Origin: Massilia soli
GTDB taxonomy: Bacteria > Pseudomonadota > Gammaproteobacteria > Burkholderiales > Burkholderiaceae_D
Assembly: GCF_016809835.1 (NCBI RefSeq)
Contig: NZ_JAFBIL020000005.1
Span: 433,252-497,251, forward strand
Length of the DNA: 64,000 bases
Direction of reading: 5' to 3'
Positions 34,604-44,176 of the stretch are shown one piece after another; positions within the stretch are counted from its first letter, which is position 1; the number at the start of each line of letters is the position of its first letter. The translations under genes and the position numbers were made by a program. Under the pieces are notes generated by a model, which did no database searches, had not been told where the DNA came from, and worked only from the letters and a program-made list of their open reading frames with translations.

Positions 34604-36076
34604 ATGCGCACCGACTGCAAGCAGGCGAAGACTACCGACAGGCTGGCGCGATGGCTGGTATGGGCATGCTGCGCCCTGGCACCGGCCGTCAGCGGCGCGA
34701 GCGCGCCTGCGCCGGTCGCCAAACAGGCCGGTAGCGCTGGCGTGACCACGCTGGCGCCCCAGGTCACGCTGGCCGAAGGCAAATCGACGGTCATGCGCCT
34801 GCCCTTTCCCGCTGCCCGCCTTTCGGTTGGCAACGCCAAGATCGCCGACGTTATCCTGCTCAACCCAAGTGAGGTGTACATGCTGGGCAAAGGGGTCGGC
34901 ACCACCAACCTGATCCTGTGGAACAAGGCCAACGACGCGACCATCATCGACATCGTGGTCAACATGGACACCACCGCCCTGCATGCGCGCTTCGCGCAGC
35001 TGCTTGCCGGTGAAAAGAACCTCACCATCAGCGCTGCCGCCGATACCCTGGTGCTCTCTGGCGAGGTGTCCGATGCGGTCAAGCTCGACCAGGCGCTGCG
35101 GCTTGCCAATGCCTATGTCAAGAGCACCGGCAGCAGTGCCGGCAGCGGTGACGCCGCCGGCGGCGCCGAACCGCCGCAATCGCGCGTGATCAACATGATG
35201 TCGGTCGCCGCGCCCCAGCAGGTGATGCTCGAAGTGAAGGTAGCGGAGATTTCCAAGACCCTGGTCGACCAGCTTGGCATCAGCATGGGCGCGAGCCGTA
35301 CCAACGGCAGCTGGACCTACAGCTTCCTCTCGAATCTGCTGTCGAGCAACCCCAGCCTGCTCGACGCCTTCAACAGCGGCAGCGGGAATTTCGTCACGGT
35401 GGACGCACAGAAGCGCAACGGCTTGATCAAGGTGCTGGCCGAGCCGACCATCATGGCCATCAGCGGCCAGGAGGCCAGCTTCCTGGCGGGCGGCAAGATC
35501 TTCATCCCGGTGGCGCAGACCAACACGAATGGCGTTCCCCTGATCACGCTGTCCGAAAAGGAGTTCGGCATCGCGGTCAAATTCACCCCGACGGTACTGG
35601 ATGGCGGCCGGATCAACCTGCAGGTCGCACCCGAGGTGTCGGACCTGAACAAGGAAGGTGTAGGCATCAACGCGACCGGCGTCTCGGGCACCGCGATCCT
35701 GCCGTCGTTTACCACCCGCCGCGCGACCACCACCGTGCAGCTGTTCGACGGCCAGAGCTTTGCCATCGGCGGCCTGATAAAGAACAACGTCACCACCAAC
35801 GTCAAGGCCTTCCCCGTGCTGGGCGAGATCCCGGTGCTGGGCGCGCTGTTCCGCAGCAGCGATTTCCAGACCGACCGCTCCGAACTGGTGTTCATCATCA
35901 CGCCCCACCTGGTCAAGCCGCTGCCGCCCGATTACAAGCTGCCGACCGACAGCTATACCGAACCGACCCGTACCGAATTCTTCCTGGGCGGGAAACAGGA
36001 AGGCAAGCCGAAGACCGCGCCTGTGCGGACCGGCGCTGCCACGCCGGTGCCGCCATCCGGATTTGACGTCAACTAG
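34604..36076 (+). CDS. cpaC: Tad pilus secretin CpaC (RcpA)
   Basis: A 490-residue outer-membrane secretin through which the Flp pilus exits. An atypical signal segment (about 16-35) precedes the pilus-N domain (STVMRLPFPAARLSVGNAKI and EVYMLGKGVGTTNLILWN). A BON-like stretch follows at about 125-170, and the secretin core from about 200 contains VMLEVKVAEISKTLVDQLGI, VLAEPTIMAISGQEASFLAG and VLGEIPVLGALFRSSDF. The C-terminus is Lys/Pro-rich. AGGGAGA precedes ATG 34604. Complete by family length. Confidence 0.95.
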   Translation: MRTDCKQAKTTDRLARWLVWACCALAPAVSGASAPAPVAKQAGSAGVTTLAPQVTLAEGKSTVMRLPFPAARLSVGNAKIADVILLNPSEVYMLGKGVGTTNLILWNKANDATIIDIVVNMDTTALHARFAQLLAGEKNLTISAAADTLVLSGEVSDAVKLDQALRLANAYVKSTGSSAGSGDAAGGAEPPQSRVINMMSVAAPQQVMLEVKVAEISKTLVDQLGISMGASRTNGSWTYSFLSNLLSSNPSLLDAFNSGSGNFVTVDAQKRNGLIKVLAEPTIMAISGQEASFLAGGKIFIPVAQTNTNGVPLITLSEKEFGIAVKFTPTVLDGGRINLQVAPEVSDLNKEGVGINATGVSGTAILPSFTTRRATTTVQLFDGQSFAIGGLIKNNVTTNVKAFPVLGEIPVLGALFRSSDFQTDRSELVFIITPHLVKPLPPDYKLPTDSYTEPTRTEFFLGGKQEGKPKTAPVRTGAATPVPPSGFDVN

Positions 36077-36085
36077 GAGTTTGCG

Positions 36086-36367
36086 ATGACCCTCAAGCGC
36101 GTCCTTCGTTTGTCCGCCTGCAGCGCGACCATGCTGGCCGCCAGCTGCGCGCTGCCGCCCAACGCCCAGCCAGACCCGCTGGGCGCCACGGTCAGCCTGA
36201 CCATGGCGCAGCAGGTGATCAATCCGGCCGCCGGCGCCAACCCCGATCCGGTGGCGGGGATCGACGGCAAGGCAGCCAAGGGCGGTTATGACGCTTACCA
36301 GAAATCGTTCCGCGCGCCGGTGCCGCAGCCGAACGTGTTTACCATCGGCGTCGCCGGAAACCGCTAG
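36086..36367 (+). CDS. Small Tad-locus lipoprotein-like protein (CpaD-tail-like)
   Basis: A 93-residue exported protein. The signal sequence ends MLAASCALPPN, a plausible though imperfect lipobox (Ala at -3). The mature part contains MAQQVINPAAGANPDPVAGI and YDAYQKSFRAP, then a Pro-rich end PQPNVFTIGV. Pieces resemble the C-terminal part of CpaD/RcpB-type proteins, and no full-length CpaD is present, so this may be a reduced pilotin-like partner of the secretin. AGGAG precedes ATG 36086. The assignment is tentative. Confidence 0.68.
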   Translation: MTLKRVLRLSACSATMLAASCALPPNAQPDPLGATVSLTMAQQVINPAAGANPDPVAGIDGKAAKGGYDAYQKSFRAPVPQPNVFTIGVAGNR

Positions 36368-36375
36368 GCAGCGCC

Positions 36376-37668
36376 ATGGCTACCGGCCTTTATCAATCCA
36401 GGCTACGCCACCGCGCCGGGCATGAGGGCGGCGTGGTGGCGATCATCGTCGCACTGTCGCTGGCGGTGCTGGTCGGATTCGCCGGACTGGTACTCGATCT
36501 CGGTCACCTGTTCGTCAACAAGACCGAACTCCAGAACGCCGCCGACGCCTGCGCGCTGGCGGCGGCCAACCAGCTGGTGTGCGATCCGTCGGCCGGTCCC
36601 TGCCCGGCCGGCTTTCTCCAGGATGCGGAGGCGGCTGGCACGTTTGTCGCGGCGCGCAATGCCAGCGACTTCCAGAGCGATGCCGTCGCGATCGCACCGG
36701 CCGATGTGCGCTTCCACACGGCGATCGGTCCCAATTCCTCGTACCTGTCGCGCGCCAATGGCGCCAACCCTGCCTCTAAATTCGCCATGTGCATCGCCAG
36801 GTCAGGCCCGATCGCGCCCTGGTTCATGCGGGTGCTGTCGGCCGGCGTGCCGGGACGCGTCGAGGCCCAGGCGGTCGCCACGCTCGCGCCGGGGCAGACT
36901 GCCTGTAACTCGTCGCCGATCGGGGTTTGCGCCAAGTCCCTTTCGCCGCCCGACTATGGCTACGGCACGGTCGGCGAGTGGATCGTCTCGCGTTTCAACA
37001 ATGGCGGCGGCGCCGACGATTCCGCCCTTGAGGGGAACTTCCGCTGGGTGGACTTCACGCCCAGCGCTGGCGGCACCAGCGAGATCCGCGACCAGTTGCT
37101 GGGCAATGGCGCGGTCTGCGGCATCCGGGTGGGCGACAACATTCGCGAGGAAGGCGTCAAACAAGGCGCCAAGAGCGCATGGAACACGCGCTTCGGCATT
37201 TACCCTAACGGCGCCAACGCGCCCGCGCCGTCGGCGGTCGCTCCGGACAAGACCGGCTACGCCTATCCCAGCAAGGCGCCCGGCGTGGTGATCCCGATCG
37301 GCCAGTCCGCCTACGCCGACTACCGCCTCAAGCAGGCCGCGCATGCGCCGTTCGAGACCCGCGAATATGCGCCCGCCGGCGCGGCCGGCAATGTCAACGG
37401 CGACCCGCTGACCAGCGCGGACCATCTGCGTTATGGCAGCCAGCGCAGGCTCGTGACGGTGCCGATTGTCGAATGCGGACGCTCGCCCGCGCAAGTGAGG
37501 ATTCTCACCATGGGCTGCGCGCTGATGCTCAATCCGATGTCCAATGGCGCAACCGGGGACCTGTACCTGGAATGGCGCGGCCTCGCCGACCTTCCCAATA
37601 GCCCGTGCCGGACCGCCGGTATCGCCGGCGGCACCACCGGTGCCCTGGTGCCAACCCTGGTCCAGTAG
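36376..37668 (+). CDS. TadG-like pilus assembly protein
   Basis: A 430-residue protein with one N-terminal membrane anchor (GGVVAIIVALSLAVLVGFAGL) followed by the DLGHLFVNKTELQNAADACA element that defines the Tad/TadG N-terminal region. The rest is extracytoplasmic, with several cysteines (VCDPSAGPCPAG, CNSSPIGVC, VPIVECGRSP, CALMLN) that may form disulfides. It lacks an obvious von Willebrand A domain, unlike longer TadG proteins. It lies between the small lipoprotein and tadE. Confidence 0.84.
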   Translation: MATGLYQSRLRHRAGHEGGVVAIIVALSLAVLVGFAGLVLDLGHLFVNKTELQNAADACALAAANQLVCDPSAGPCPAGFLQDAEAAGTFVAARNASDFQSDAVAIAPADVRFHTAIGPNSSYLSRANGANPASKFAMCIARSGPIAPWFMRVLSAGVPGRVEAQAVATLAPGQTACNSSPIGVCAKSLSPPDYGYGTVGEWIVSRFNNGGGADDSALEGNFRWVDFTPSAGGTSEIRDQLLGNGAVCGIRVGDNIREEGVKQGAKSAWNTRFGIYPNGANAPAPSAVAPDKTGYAYPSKAPGVVIPIGQSAYADYRLKQAAHAPFETREYAPAGAAGNVNGDPLTSADHLRYGSQRRLVTVPIVECGRSPAQVRILTMGCALMLNPMSNGATGDLYLEWRGLADLPNSPCRTAGIAGGTTGALVPTLVQ

Positions 37669-37676
37669 GAGAATCC

Positions 37677-38129
37677 ATGAACCGATCAGACAAACAACAT
37701 GGCGCGGTACTGGTGGAACTGGCGCTGTTGCTGGGCCCCCTGCTGGTGCTGGCGTTCGGGATCACCGAATACGGACGCGCCATGTACCAATACAACGCGA
37801 TCGCCAAGGCAGTGCGCGACAGTGCGCGGCACCTGTCGCAGTTCGCCCCAGGCGACCCGATCCGTATCGGCGAGGCGCGCTCGCTGGTCTTCTGCGGCGC
37901 GACCGACTGCGCCGGCCGCGCGCCGCTGGTGCCGGGCCTGACGCCCGATCACGTACAGGTGTCGGACCGCACCTCGAATCCCGCCTACAACCTGCAGCCT
38001 ACCGGGCGCGGCACCGTCAACCTGGTCCGGGTCGAAGTGGTCGGCTTCGATTTCCGCACCGTCGCTCCGGCATTCGTTGGCGACGTCGAGTTCGCGCCCA
38101 TCCACGCCACCATGGTGCAGGTGCTATGA
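37677..38129 (+). CDS. tadE: TadE-family pseudopilin
   Basis: A 150-residue minor pilin-like protein. The peptidase cleavage site is G/AVLVELALLLGP with Glu5 in the mature protein and a following hydrophobic helix (VLAFGITEYGRAM), the TadE signature. Two Cys (FCGATDC) in the periplasmic part may pair. AGGAGA precedes ATG 37677. Its TGA overlaps the ATG of the next pseudopilin gene (ATGA). Confidence 0.92.
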   Translation: MNRSDKQHGAVLVELALLLGPLLVLAFGITEYGRAMYQYNAIAKAVRDSARHLSQFAPGDPIRIGEARSLVFCGATDCAGRAPLVPGLTPDHVQVSDRTSNPAYNLQPTGRGTVNLVRVEVVGFDFRTVAPAFVGDVEFAPIHATMVQVL

Positions 38130-38572
38130 ATCCCCGCCTGCGAGTCCCCTCGCGCCAGCACGGCGTAGCCGCCGTGGAGTTTGCGCTGATCGCCGCCCTG
38201 CTGTTCACGCTCCTGATCGGCATCATGGAGTTCAGCCGCATCACCTTTTACTGGAACGCCGCCACCGAGGCCACCCGGCTGGGCGCCCGTCTCGCCATCG
38301 TGTGCGACCTCGACGACAGCGCCATCAAGACCCGCATGCACGCGCTGTTCCCGGTGCTGGCGGAGAACGATATCGACATCGAGTACGCGCCAGCCGGCTG
38401 CGCCACCAGCACCTGCGAACAAGTACGCGTCAGCATCGACGCGCCAGAAGAGCTCAATACCTATATCCCTGGCTTCGACATGGGAGCGATCTTCCCGCCG
38501 TTCGTCACGACCTTGCCGCGTGAAAGCATGCGATCGAGCTTCGACGGCGCCGACAACCCGGTATGCATGTAG
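38126..38572 (+). CDS. TadE/TadF-family pseudopilin
   Basis: A 148-residue second pseudopilin, paralogous to the previous one. The cleavage site is G/VAAVEFALIAALLF with Glu5, followed by the hydrophobic helix and MEFSRITFYWNAATEATRLG. Cys residues occur in VCDLDD, GCATSTCEQ and at the end (NPVCM). Translation is coupled to tadE by the ATGA overlap. With tadE it supplies the minor pseudopilins required for Flp pilus formation in other species. Confidence 0.9.
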   Translation: MNPRLRVPSRQHGVAAVEFALIAALLFTLLIGIMEFSRITFYWNAATEATRLGARLAIVCDLDDSAIKTRMHALFPVLAENDIDIEYAPAGCATSTCEQVRVSIDAPEELNTYIPGFDMGAIFPPFVTTLPRESMRSSFDGADNPVCM

Positions 38573-38614
38573 CGCGCAGTTAAACAGCCATTGCCCAACC
38601 CTGATGGAGTCATC

Positions 38615-39841
38615 GTGAATATCACCGTCGTATCCCGCAACGAAAAGCACCTGGTCGAGCTGGCCCGCCTGCTGCGCCAGCGCGCACCCGGCGACAAGAT
38701 CGAGCTGGTCAGCGGCCAGCTGGAGCGGTTTACCGCGGCGATGGGCCAGGCCGCCCCTGACCTGTTGCTCGTCGAGCAGCCCCAGCAGGGCGACCTTACC
38801 AGGATCGAACACCTGGGCGCGGCCCATCCGCGCATGGCGACGGTGCTGGTGACGGAAGTGCAGTCGCTGGCATTCATGCTCGAAGCGATGCGCGCGGGCG
38901 TGCGCGAAGTCGTCCCGCTGCCGCCCACCGCGGAACTGCTGTACCCGGTGGTCGACCGCATCGAGGAAAAGCTGCTGCAGCAGACGCATGCCAACGGCAA
39001 GGTGCTCGCGTTCGTGTCGTGCAAAGGCGGCAGCGGCGCCACCTTCCTGGCGACCAACCTTGGCTATGCGCTGGCCGAGCTGGCGGGCAAGCGTGTTGCG
39101 CTGATCGACCTGAACCTGCAGTTCGGCGATGCGTCGCTGTTCGTGGCCGACCACAAGCCTTTGGCCACGCTTGCCGATGTCGCGCTGCAGATGCACCGGC
39201 TCGACGCCTCGTTGCTGGCCTCCAGCATGATGGTCATCACGCCGCAGTTTTCGGTGCTGGCAGCGCCGGACGACCCTGTCCATGCGGGCGACGTCAAGCC
39301 GGAACACATCGACGCCTTGCTGCGGCTGGCTCGCCGCAATTACGACTTCATCATCCTTGATGTCGGCCGCAGCCTGGACCCTGTCAGCGTGCGCGCACTG
39401 GACCAGGCCGACACTATCTACCCGGTGCTGCAAACCACCTTGCCTTATATCCGCGACGGCAAGCGACTGATCGAGGTATTCCGCTCGCTCGGCTACCCGC
39501 AAGAGAAAATCCAGGTCATCGCCAACCGCCATCAGAAAAAGAGCGATATCAATTTGCACGACCTGGAATCGGCTTGCGGAACCGGCGTCTTCATGTCGAT
39601 CCCCAACCACTATGAAGCCGCCGCCGCCTCGGTCAACCAGGGGGTGCCGATACTCAGGCTCGCCCCGGGCAGCCCGATCGCCACCTCGCTCAAGGCCTTC
39701 ACCTCGCACCTGGCCGGCAGCAGCGGCGGCGCCAAGCGTAGCCTGCTGGCGCGCCTATTTGAAAAATCACCCGCAGCAGCGAGCGTTCCAGGCGCAGCGG
39801 CGCAATTTGGGGAGAAACAGGCATGGATGCAGAAATCCTGA
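38615..39841 (+). CDS. cpaE: TadZ/CpaE ATPase-like localisation protein
   Basis: A 408-residue cytosolic protein that in other species places the Tad machine at a pole. The N-terminal receiver-like domain (1-125) lacks a clear phospho-acceptor Asp. A MinD/ParA-like domain follows, with a deviant Walker [18 protein letters not shown], where Ala replaces the usual catalytic Lys, as is often seen in Tad[15 protein letters not shown] is the Walker B-like strand. GTG 38615 with GGAG upstream is preferred over TTG 38591. The end overlaps tadA by 19 bp. Confidence 0.91.
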   Translation: MNITVVSRNEKHLVELARLLRQRAPGDKIELVSGQLERFTAAMGQAAPDLLLVEQPQQGDLTRIEHLGAAHPRMATVLVTEVQSLAFMLEAMRAGVREVVPLPPTAELLYPVVDRIEEKLLQQTHANGKVLAFVSCKGGSGATFLATNLGYALAELAGKRVALIDLNLQFGDASLFVADHKPLATLADVALQMHRLDASLLASSMMVITPQFSVLAAPDDPVHAGDVKPEHIDALLRLARRNYDFIILDVGRSLDPVSVRALDQADTIYPVLQTTLPYIRDGKRLIEVFRSLGYPQEKIQVIANRHQKKSDINLHDLESACGTGVFMSIPNHYEAAAASVNQGVPILRLAPGSPIATSLKAFTSHLAGSSGGAKRSLLARLFEKSPAAASVPGAAAQFGEKQAWMQKS

Positions 39842-41166
39842 CCCTCAGGGACCGGCTGGCGGCGCCTGCGGCGAACCAGCGCGGCGGCGCGCCGGCCGCG
39901 TATCAGCAGCTTAAGCACAGCATCCACCAGGCGCTGCTCGACAGGGTCGACCTGGAAAGCCTGCAGCAGCTGTCGCAGGACCAGATCCGCGATGAGCTCA
40001 AGCTGCTGATCGAGCACCTGCTCGACGAAGAAAGCGTCGCCATCAACGAGGCCGAACGGCGCGCCCTGACGCGCGATATCCAGAACGAAATGCTCGGCTT
40101 CGGCCCGCTCGAACTGCTGCTCGCCGATCCCAGCGTCTCCGATATCCTGGTCAACACCTGCAGCAAGGTGTACGTTGAACGGCGCGGCAAGCTGGAACTG
40201 ACCGACGTGCGCTTCAGCGACGACGCCCACCTGATGAAGATCATCGACAAGATCGTCTCGCGCGTGGGGCGCCGGATCGACGAATCGTGCCCGATGGTCG
40301 ACGCGCGCCTGCCGGACGGCTCGCGCGTCAACGCGATCATTCCTCCGCTGGCGATCGACGGCCCGATCATGTCGATCCGGCGCTTCGCCGCGGACCCGCT
40401 GCGCCTGGCCGACCTGGTGGCCTACAAGAGCATGACCAGCGCGATGGCCGATGTGCTGCAAGGACTGGGCAAGGCGGAGATCAACATCCTGATCTCCGGC
40501 GGCACTGGCAGCGGAAAAACAACGATGCTCAACGTGATCTCCGGCTTCATCAGCCCGGAGGAGCGGATCGTCACGATCGAGGACGCCGCCGAACTGCAGC
40601 TGCAGCAGCCGCATGTGGTGCGGCTGGAAACCAGGCCGCCAAATATCGAAGGCCAGGGCGAAGTGACCCAGCGCGCGCTGGTACGCAATGCACTGCGCAT
40701 GCGCCCCGACCGCATCATCCTGGGCGAAGTGCGCGGCGGCGAGGCGCTCGACATGCTGCAGGCGATGAACACGGGCCACGAGGGATCGATGGCGACCATC
40801 CATGCGAACACGCCGCGCGATGCCCTCACCCGGCTCGAAAACATGATCAGCATGGCGGCCGCGTCGCTGCCCACCAAAGCCATGCGCCAGCAAATCAGTT
40901 CGGCCATCGGCGTGGTCCTGCAGGTGGCGCGCCTGACCGATGGCAAGCGCAAGCTCGTGTCGCTGCAGGAGATTACCGGCATGGAGGGCGACGTCATCAC
41001 CATGCAGGAGATTTTCCTGTTCAAGCAGACCGGACTCGGCGAAAACGGCGCGGTTGTGGGTCACTTTTGCGCCACCGGCGTGCGGCCGCGCTTTGTCGAA
41101 CGCTTGCGCTGCTACGGCATCGAGGTCCCGGAACAGCTGTTCGATCCGACCCGGCACTTCTCTTAG
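39823..41166 (+). CDS. tadA: Tad pilus assembly ATPase TadA (CpaF)
   Basis: A 447-residue secretion ATPase powering Flp pilus extension. An N-terminal helical domain (about 25-110) includes [19 protein letters not shown]. Walker A is [13 protein letters not shown] (about 225-235), the Asp box is [13 protein letters not shown], Walker B is [19 protein letters not shown], and the His box is [13 protein letters not shown]. All motifs are intact. GGGGAG precedes ATG 39823, which lies inside the end of tadZ, so translation is coupled. Confidence 0.96.
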   Translation: MDAEILTLRDRLAAPAANQRGGAPAAYQQLKHSIHQALLDRVDLESLQQLSQDQIRDELKLLIEHLLDEESVAINEAERRALTRDIQNEMLGFGPLELLLADPSVSDILVNTCSKVYVERRGKLELTDVRFSDDAHLMKIIDKIVSRVGRRIDESCPMVDARLPDGSRVNAIIPPLAIDGPIMSIRRFAADPLRLADLVAYKSMTSAMADVLQGLGKAEINILISGGTGSGKTTMLNVISGFISPEERIVTIEDAAELQLQQPHVVRLETRPPNIEGQGEVTQRALVRNALRMRPDRIILGEVRGGEALDMLQAMNTGHEGSMATIHANTPRDALTRLENMISMAAASLPTKAMRQQISSAIGVVLQVARLTDGKRKLVSLQEITGMEGDVITMQEIFLFKQTGLGENGAVVGHFCATGVRPRFVERLRCYGIEVPEQLFDPTRHFS

Positions 41167-41175
41167 GCAGCCATC

Positions 41176-42147
41176 ATGGATTCCCTCTACATCCTGTTTG
41201 CCACGCTGATCTTCGTCGCCGTCGTCCTGCTGATCGAGGGCGCATACATCGCCTGGAATGCGAGCCGCGGCCCCGCGGCCGAACGCCTGAACCGGCGCGT
41301 GCGCGTGATGTCGGGGGAGCATGGCGGCAAAGCGGTATCGATCACCAAGAAACGCGCACTGAGCGCCAATCCGCTGGCCCTCAAGGTGCTTCAGGCAATG
41401 CCGCGGGTCGGTACGCTGGACCGGCTGCTGCTACAGTCGGGAAAAACGTGGTCGGTGGCGCAGTTCGTGGTGATCTCGTTGGGCGCGGCGGTGCTGGCCT
41501 TTGTAGCGGCAGGCTGGTTCGCGGCGCCATGGCTGGTCAAGCTGGCCATCGCCGCCATCGCCTTCAGTGTGCCGCTGCAGCTGGTGCTCAAGGCGCGCGC
41601 CAGGCGCATCAACCGCATCGAGGTACAGCTGCCCGATGCGCTTGACCTGATGAGCCGCGCGCTGCGCGCCGGCCACGCCTTTCCAACCGCGCTCAAAATG
41701 GCGGGCGACGAGATGAAAGACCCGCTTGGCAGCGAATTGTCGAATGCCTTCGATGAAGTCAATTTCGGCGTCTCGATGCCCGATGCGCTGCAAAACCTCG
41801 CCAACCGCATACCCAGCACCGACGTGCGCTACTTCGTCATCGCGGTGCTGATCCAGCGCGACACCGGGGGAAACCTGTCCGAACTACTGGAGAGCATCAG
41901 CACCATCATCCGCGACCGCATCAAGCTGCTGGGACAGGTACGGGTGCTGTCGGCCGAAGGAAAAATGTCGGCATGGGTGCTGTCGCTGCTGCCGCTCGGC
42001 GCCGGCGCGCTGATCCAGCTCACCAACCCGAAGTTCCTGGCCGTGCTGTTCAGCGACCCTGCGGGCCAGAAGATGATCGGCGCCGCGGCCGGCATGATGC
42101 TCGTCGGCATCATGGTGATGCGCAAGATCATCCGGATTCGGGTATGA
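41176..42147 (+). CDS. tadB: Tad inner-membrane platform protein TadB
   Basis: A 323-residue GspF-family protein. Helices lie near 5-25, 90-108, 112-132 and at the C-terminus (about 265-315). The T2SSF core reads VQLPDALDLMSRALRAGHAF and IQRDTGGNLSELLESISTII. It forms the membrane platform for TadA with TadC. It lies 9 bp after tadA; the Shine-Dalgarno is weak. Confidence 0.94.
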   Translation: MDSLYILFATLIFVAVVLLIEGAYIAWNASRGPAAERLNRRVRVMSGEHGGKAVSITKKRALSANPLALKVLQAMPRVGTLDRLLLQSGKTWSVAQFVVISLGAAVLAFVAAGWFAAPWLVKLAIAAIAFSVPLQLVLKARARRINRIEVQLPDALDLMSRALRAGHAFPTALKMAGDEMKDPLGSELSNAFDEVNFGVSMPDALQNLANRIPSTDVRYFVIAVLIQRDTGGNLSELLESISTIIRDRIKLLGQVRVLSAEGKMSAWVLSLLPLGAGALIQLTNPKFLAVLFSDPAGQKMIGAAAGMMLVGIMVMRKIIRIRV

Positions 42148-42175
42148 CTGCGACTTGAGATGAACGGAGCCCCTG

Positions 42176-43117
42176 ATGACCATCCTTGAAATCGGCTTCC
42201 TGGCCGTGGTTTTCTGCAGCGTCTTCGGCGTCGCCCTGATCGGGCTGCGCATTGCCGCCAGCACGCCGATCCAGGGGCGGCTGGACGCGGCAGGGGTCCG
42301 CGCCGAGCCAGGATCGGTCGGCCCGTCGCCATGGATGACGCGCGTGGTCGCAGTCGCCGCGCCTGTGGCCAAGCTGTCCTTGCCCGACGATGAATCGGAA
42401 GCATCGGTGATCCGTGCGCGCTTCATGAATGCCGGGTTTCGCCACCCTATGGCGCCGGTGATCTTCTTCGCCGCCAAAACCTTCCTCGCGCTGGGTCTTC
42501 CGCTCGCGGCTTTCTTCAGCCTGAGCGTCTCAAGCGCGGCCTTTGGAACCAATGCGCTGATGCTGTATGTGCTGTTTGCAGCGGCGACGGGCTACTACAT
42601 TCCCAACGTGATCCTCAAGCGGCTGATACAGCGGCGCCAGCGCGAGATCTTCGAGAGCTTCCCCGACGCGCTCGACCTGCTGACCGTCTGCGTCGAAGCC
42701 GGCCTGGGCATGGACGCCGCGCTGGCCCGCGTGGCCAACGAGATCGGCCTGAAGAGCCGCATCCTGAGCGACGAACTCAATCTGGTGACGCTCGAACTGC
42801 GCGCCGGCAGCACCAAGGAAAAAGCCTTGCGCGGCTTGGCGCTACGCACCGGCGTCGAAGATGTCGATGCACTGGTGTCGATGCTGATCCAGGCCGAGCG
42901 TTTCGGCACCAGCATCGCCGCGTCGCTGCGGGTGCAATCGGAACAGTTGCGCACCAAGCGCCGCCAGCGCGCCGAAGAGCAGGCCGCGAAGATCGCCCTC
43001 AAACTGCTGTTCCCGCTGATTTTTTTCATCTTCCCATCGCTGCTGGTGGTCCTGATGGGACCCGCATTCATCCAGATCTACCGTGTGCTGCTGCCGACGT
43101 TCGGCGCGACCAACTGA
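42176..43117 (+). CDS. tadC: Tad inner-membrane platform protein TadC
   Basis: A 313-residue GspF-family partner of TadB. It has an N-terminal helix (LEIGFLAVVFCSVFGVALIG), two central helices (about 95-140), the core ESFPDALDLLTVCVEAGLGM and AERFGTSIAASLRVQSEQLR, and a last hydrophobic segment KLLFPLIFFIFPSLLVVLMG. GGAGC precedes ATG 42176. Complete by family length. Confidence 0.94.
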   Translation: MTILEIGFLAVVFCSVFGVALIGLRIAASTPIQGRLDAAGVRAEPGSVGPSPWMTRVVAVAAPVAKLSLPDDESEASVIRARFMNAGFRHPMAPVIFFAAKTFLALGLPLAAFFSLSVSSAAFGTNALMLYVLFAAATGYYIPNVILKRLIQRRQREIFESFPDALDLLTVCVEAGLGMDAALARVANEIGLKSRILSDELNLVTLELRAGSTKEKALRGLALRTGVEDVDALVSMLIQAERFGTSIAASLRVQSEQLRTKRRQRAEEQAAKIALKLLFPLIFFIFPSLLVVLMGPAFIQIYRVLLPTFGATN

Positions 43118-43127
43118 AGGAACCGAC

Positions 43128-44156
43128 ATGTCCAGGCTGCCAATAGCGCTTCCGCTTCTCGCCTTGTTCCTGCTGCCCTCGTGCGCCAGCCTGCCGGCCC
43201 CGCTGCAGATGATCATGCTGCCGGCCGAACAGGTGCGCCATGGCGGCGGCGATGTCGCGGACAGCTATTACCGGCTTGGCCGCCAACACCAGCAGCGTGG
43301 CGACCTGACGCTTGCCCTGACGGCCTACACCTACGCCATCGCCCGCAATCCGCAGGGCGCCGATGCACGCATCGCCGCCGCCGTCATCCATGCCCAGCAG
43401 GGGCGGCTGCCGCAGGCGCGGGCGATGCTGCAGGCCGTGTGCGATGAGTATCCAGACCTGGTCCAGCCACGCAATAACCTCGGCTATGTGCGTTACCTTC
43501 AAGGCGACTACGCCGAAGCTGCCGCGGCATTTCGTGGCGTGCTGGCGATAGAGCCGAACAACCAGCGCGCCCGCAACAACCTGCTGCTCGCGCAAGGCGC
43601 CGGCCATCGCCACGCCGCTGGCAGCCCAGCCCTGGCGCCCCCCCTGCCAGCCGTCGCCGCCGCGCCAACCGCGCCAGTTGCTGCGGCGGCGGAAGGCGGC
43701 ATGCGCCTGGTGCAGCACGCACCGAACCGGTATGAGCTGCAGCTTGTGCCCGGAATGGCGCCTGCGCAGGCGCAATCGCCTGTCCCGGCAGAGGCCACGC
43801 CGCCGCGCGCGCCGCGGCTGGAAATCGCCAACGCCAATGGCGCCCCGGGCATGGCCAAGCGCGTACGGCAGGCGCTGGCGGCGCGTGGCATCGCCGCGGT
43901 GCGCCTGACCAACGCCAGGCCTTTCGGGCGAGCCGGCACCAGCATCGAATTCCGCCCCGGCTTCGAACAGCAGGCACGCGCGCTCCAGGCGGCGATGGGT
44001 GGAGCAGCGGCGCTTTCGCCAAGCGCGGCGCTCAAGGCCCATGCGGACCTGCGGCTGGTCCTGGGCCGGGACGCCCTCCCCGCGCTCGACCGCGACGGCG
44101 CGGCGCCACCTGGCCGCCTGCTGGTGTCAGCGGCCGCGGCGCAGATCAAACACTAA
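43128..44156 (+). CDS. TadD-like TPR lipoprotein with LytR_C-like domain
   Basis: A 342-residue lipoprotein: lipobox LLPSC with Cys near residue 18. Three TPR units follow at about 40-150 (SYYRLGRQHQQRGDLTLALT, RIAAAVIHAQQGRLPQAR, NNLGYVRYLQGDYAEAAAAF). An Ala/Pro linker leads to a LytR_C-like domain from about residue 230 (RLEIANANGAPGMAKRVRQA). TPR proteins (TadD) are usual in Tad loci and act on pilus assembly; the C-terminal LytR_C-type domain is an added, possibly wall-facing module. GAAGGAA precedes ATG 43128. Confidence 0.84.
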   Translation: MSRLPIALPLLALFLLPSCASLPAPLQMIMLPAEQVRHGGGDVADSYYRLGRQHQQRGDLTLALTAYTYAIARNPQGADARIAAAVIHAQQGRLPQARAMLQAVCDEYPDLVQPRNNLGYVRYLQGDYAEAAAAFRGVLAIEPNNQRARNNLLLAQGAGHRHAAGSPALAPPLPAVAAAPTAPVAAAAEGGMRLVQHAPNRYELQLVPGMAPAQAQSPVPAEATPPRAPRLEIANANGAPGMAKRVRQALAARGIAAVRLTNARPFGRAGTSIEFRPGFEQQARALQAAMGGAAALSPSAALKAHADLRLVLGRDALPALDRDGAAPPGRLLVSAAAAQIKH

Positions 44157-44176
44157 CCGCGACATCAGGAGCGCAC

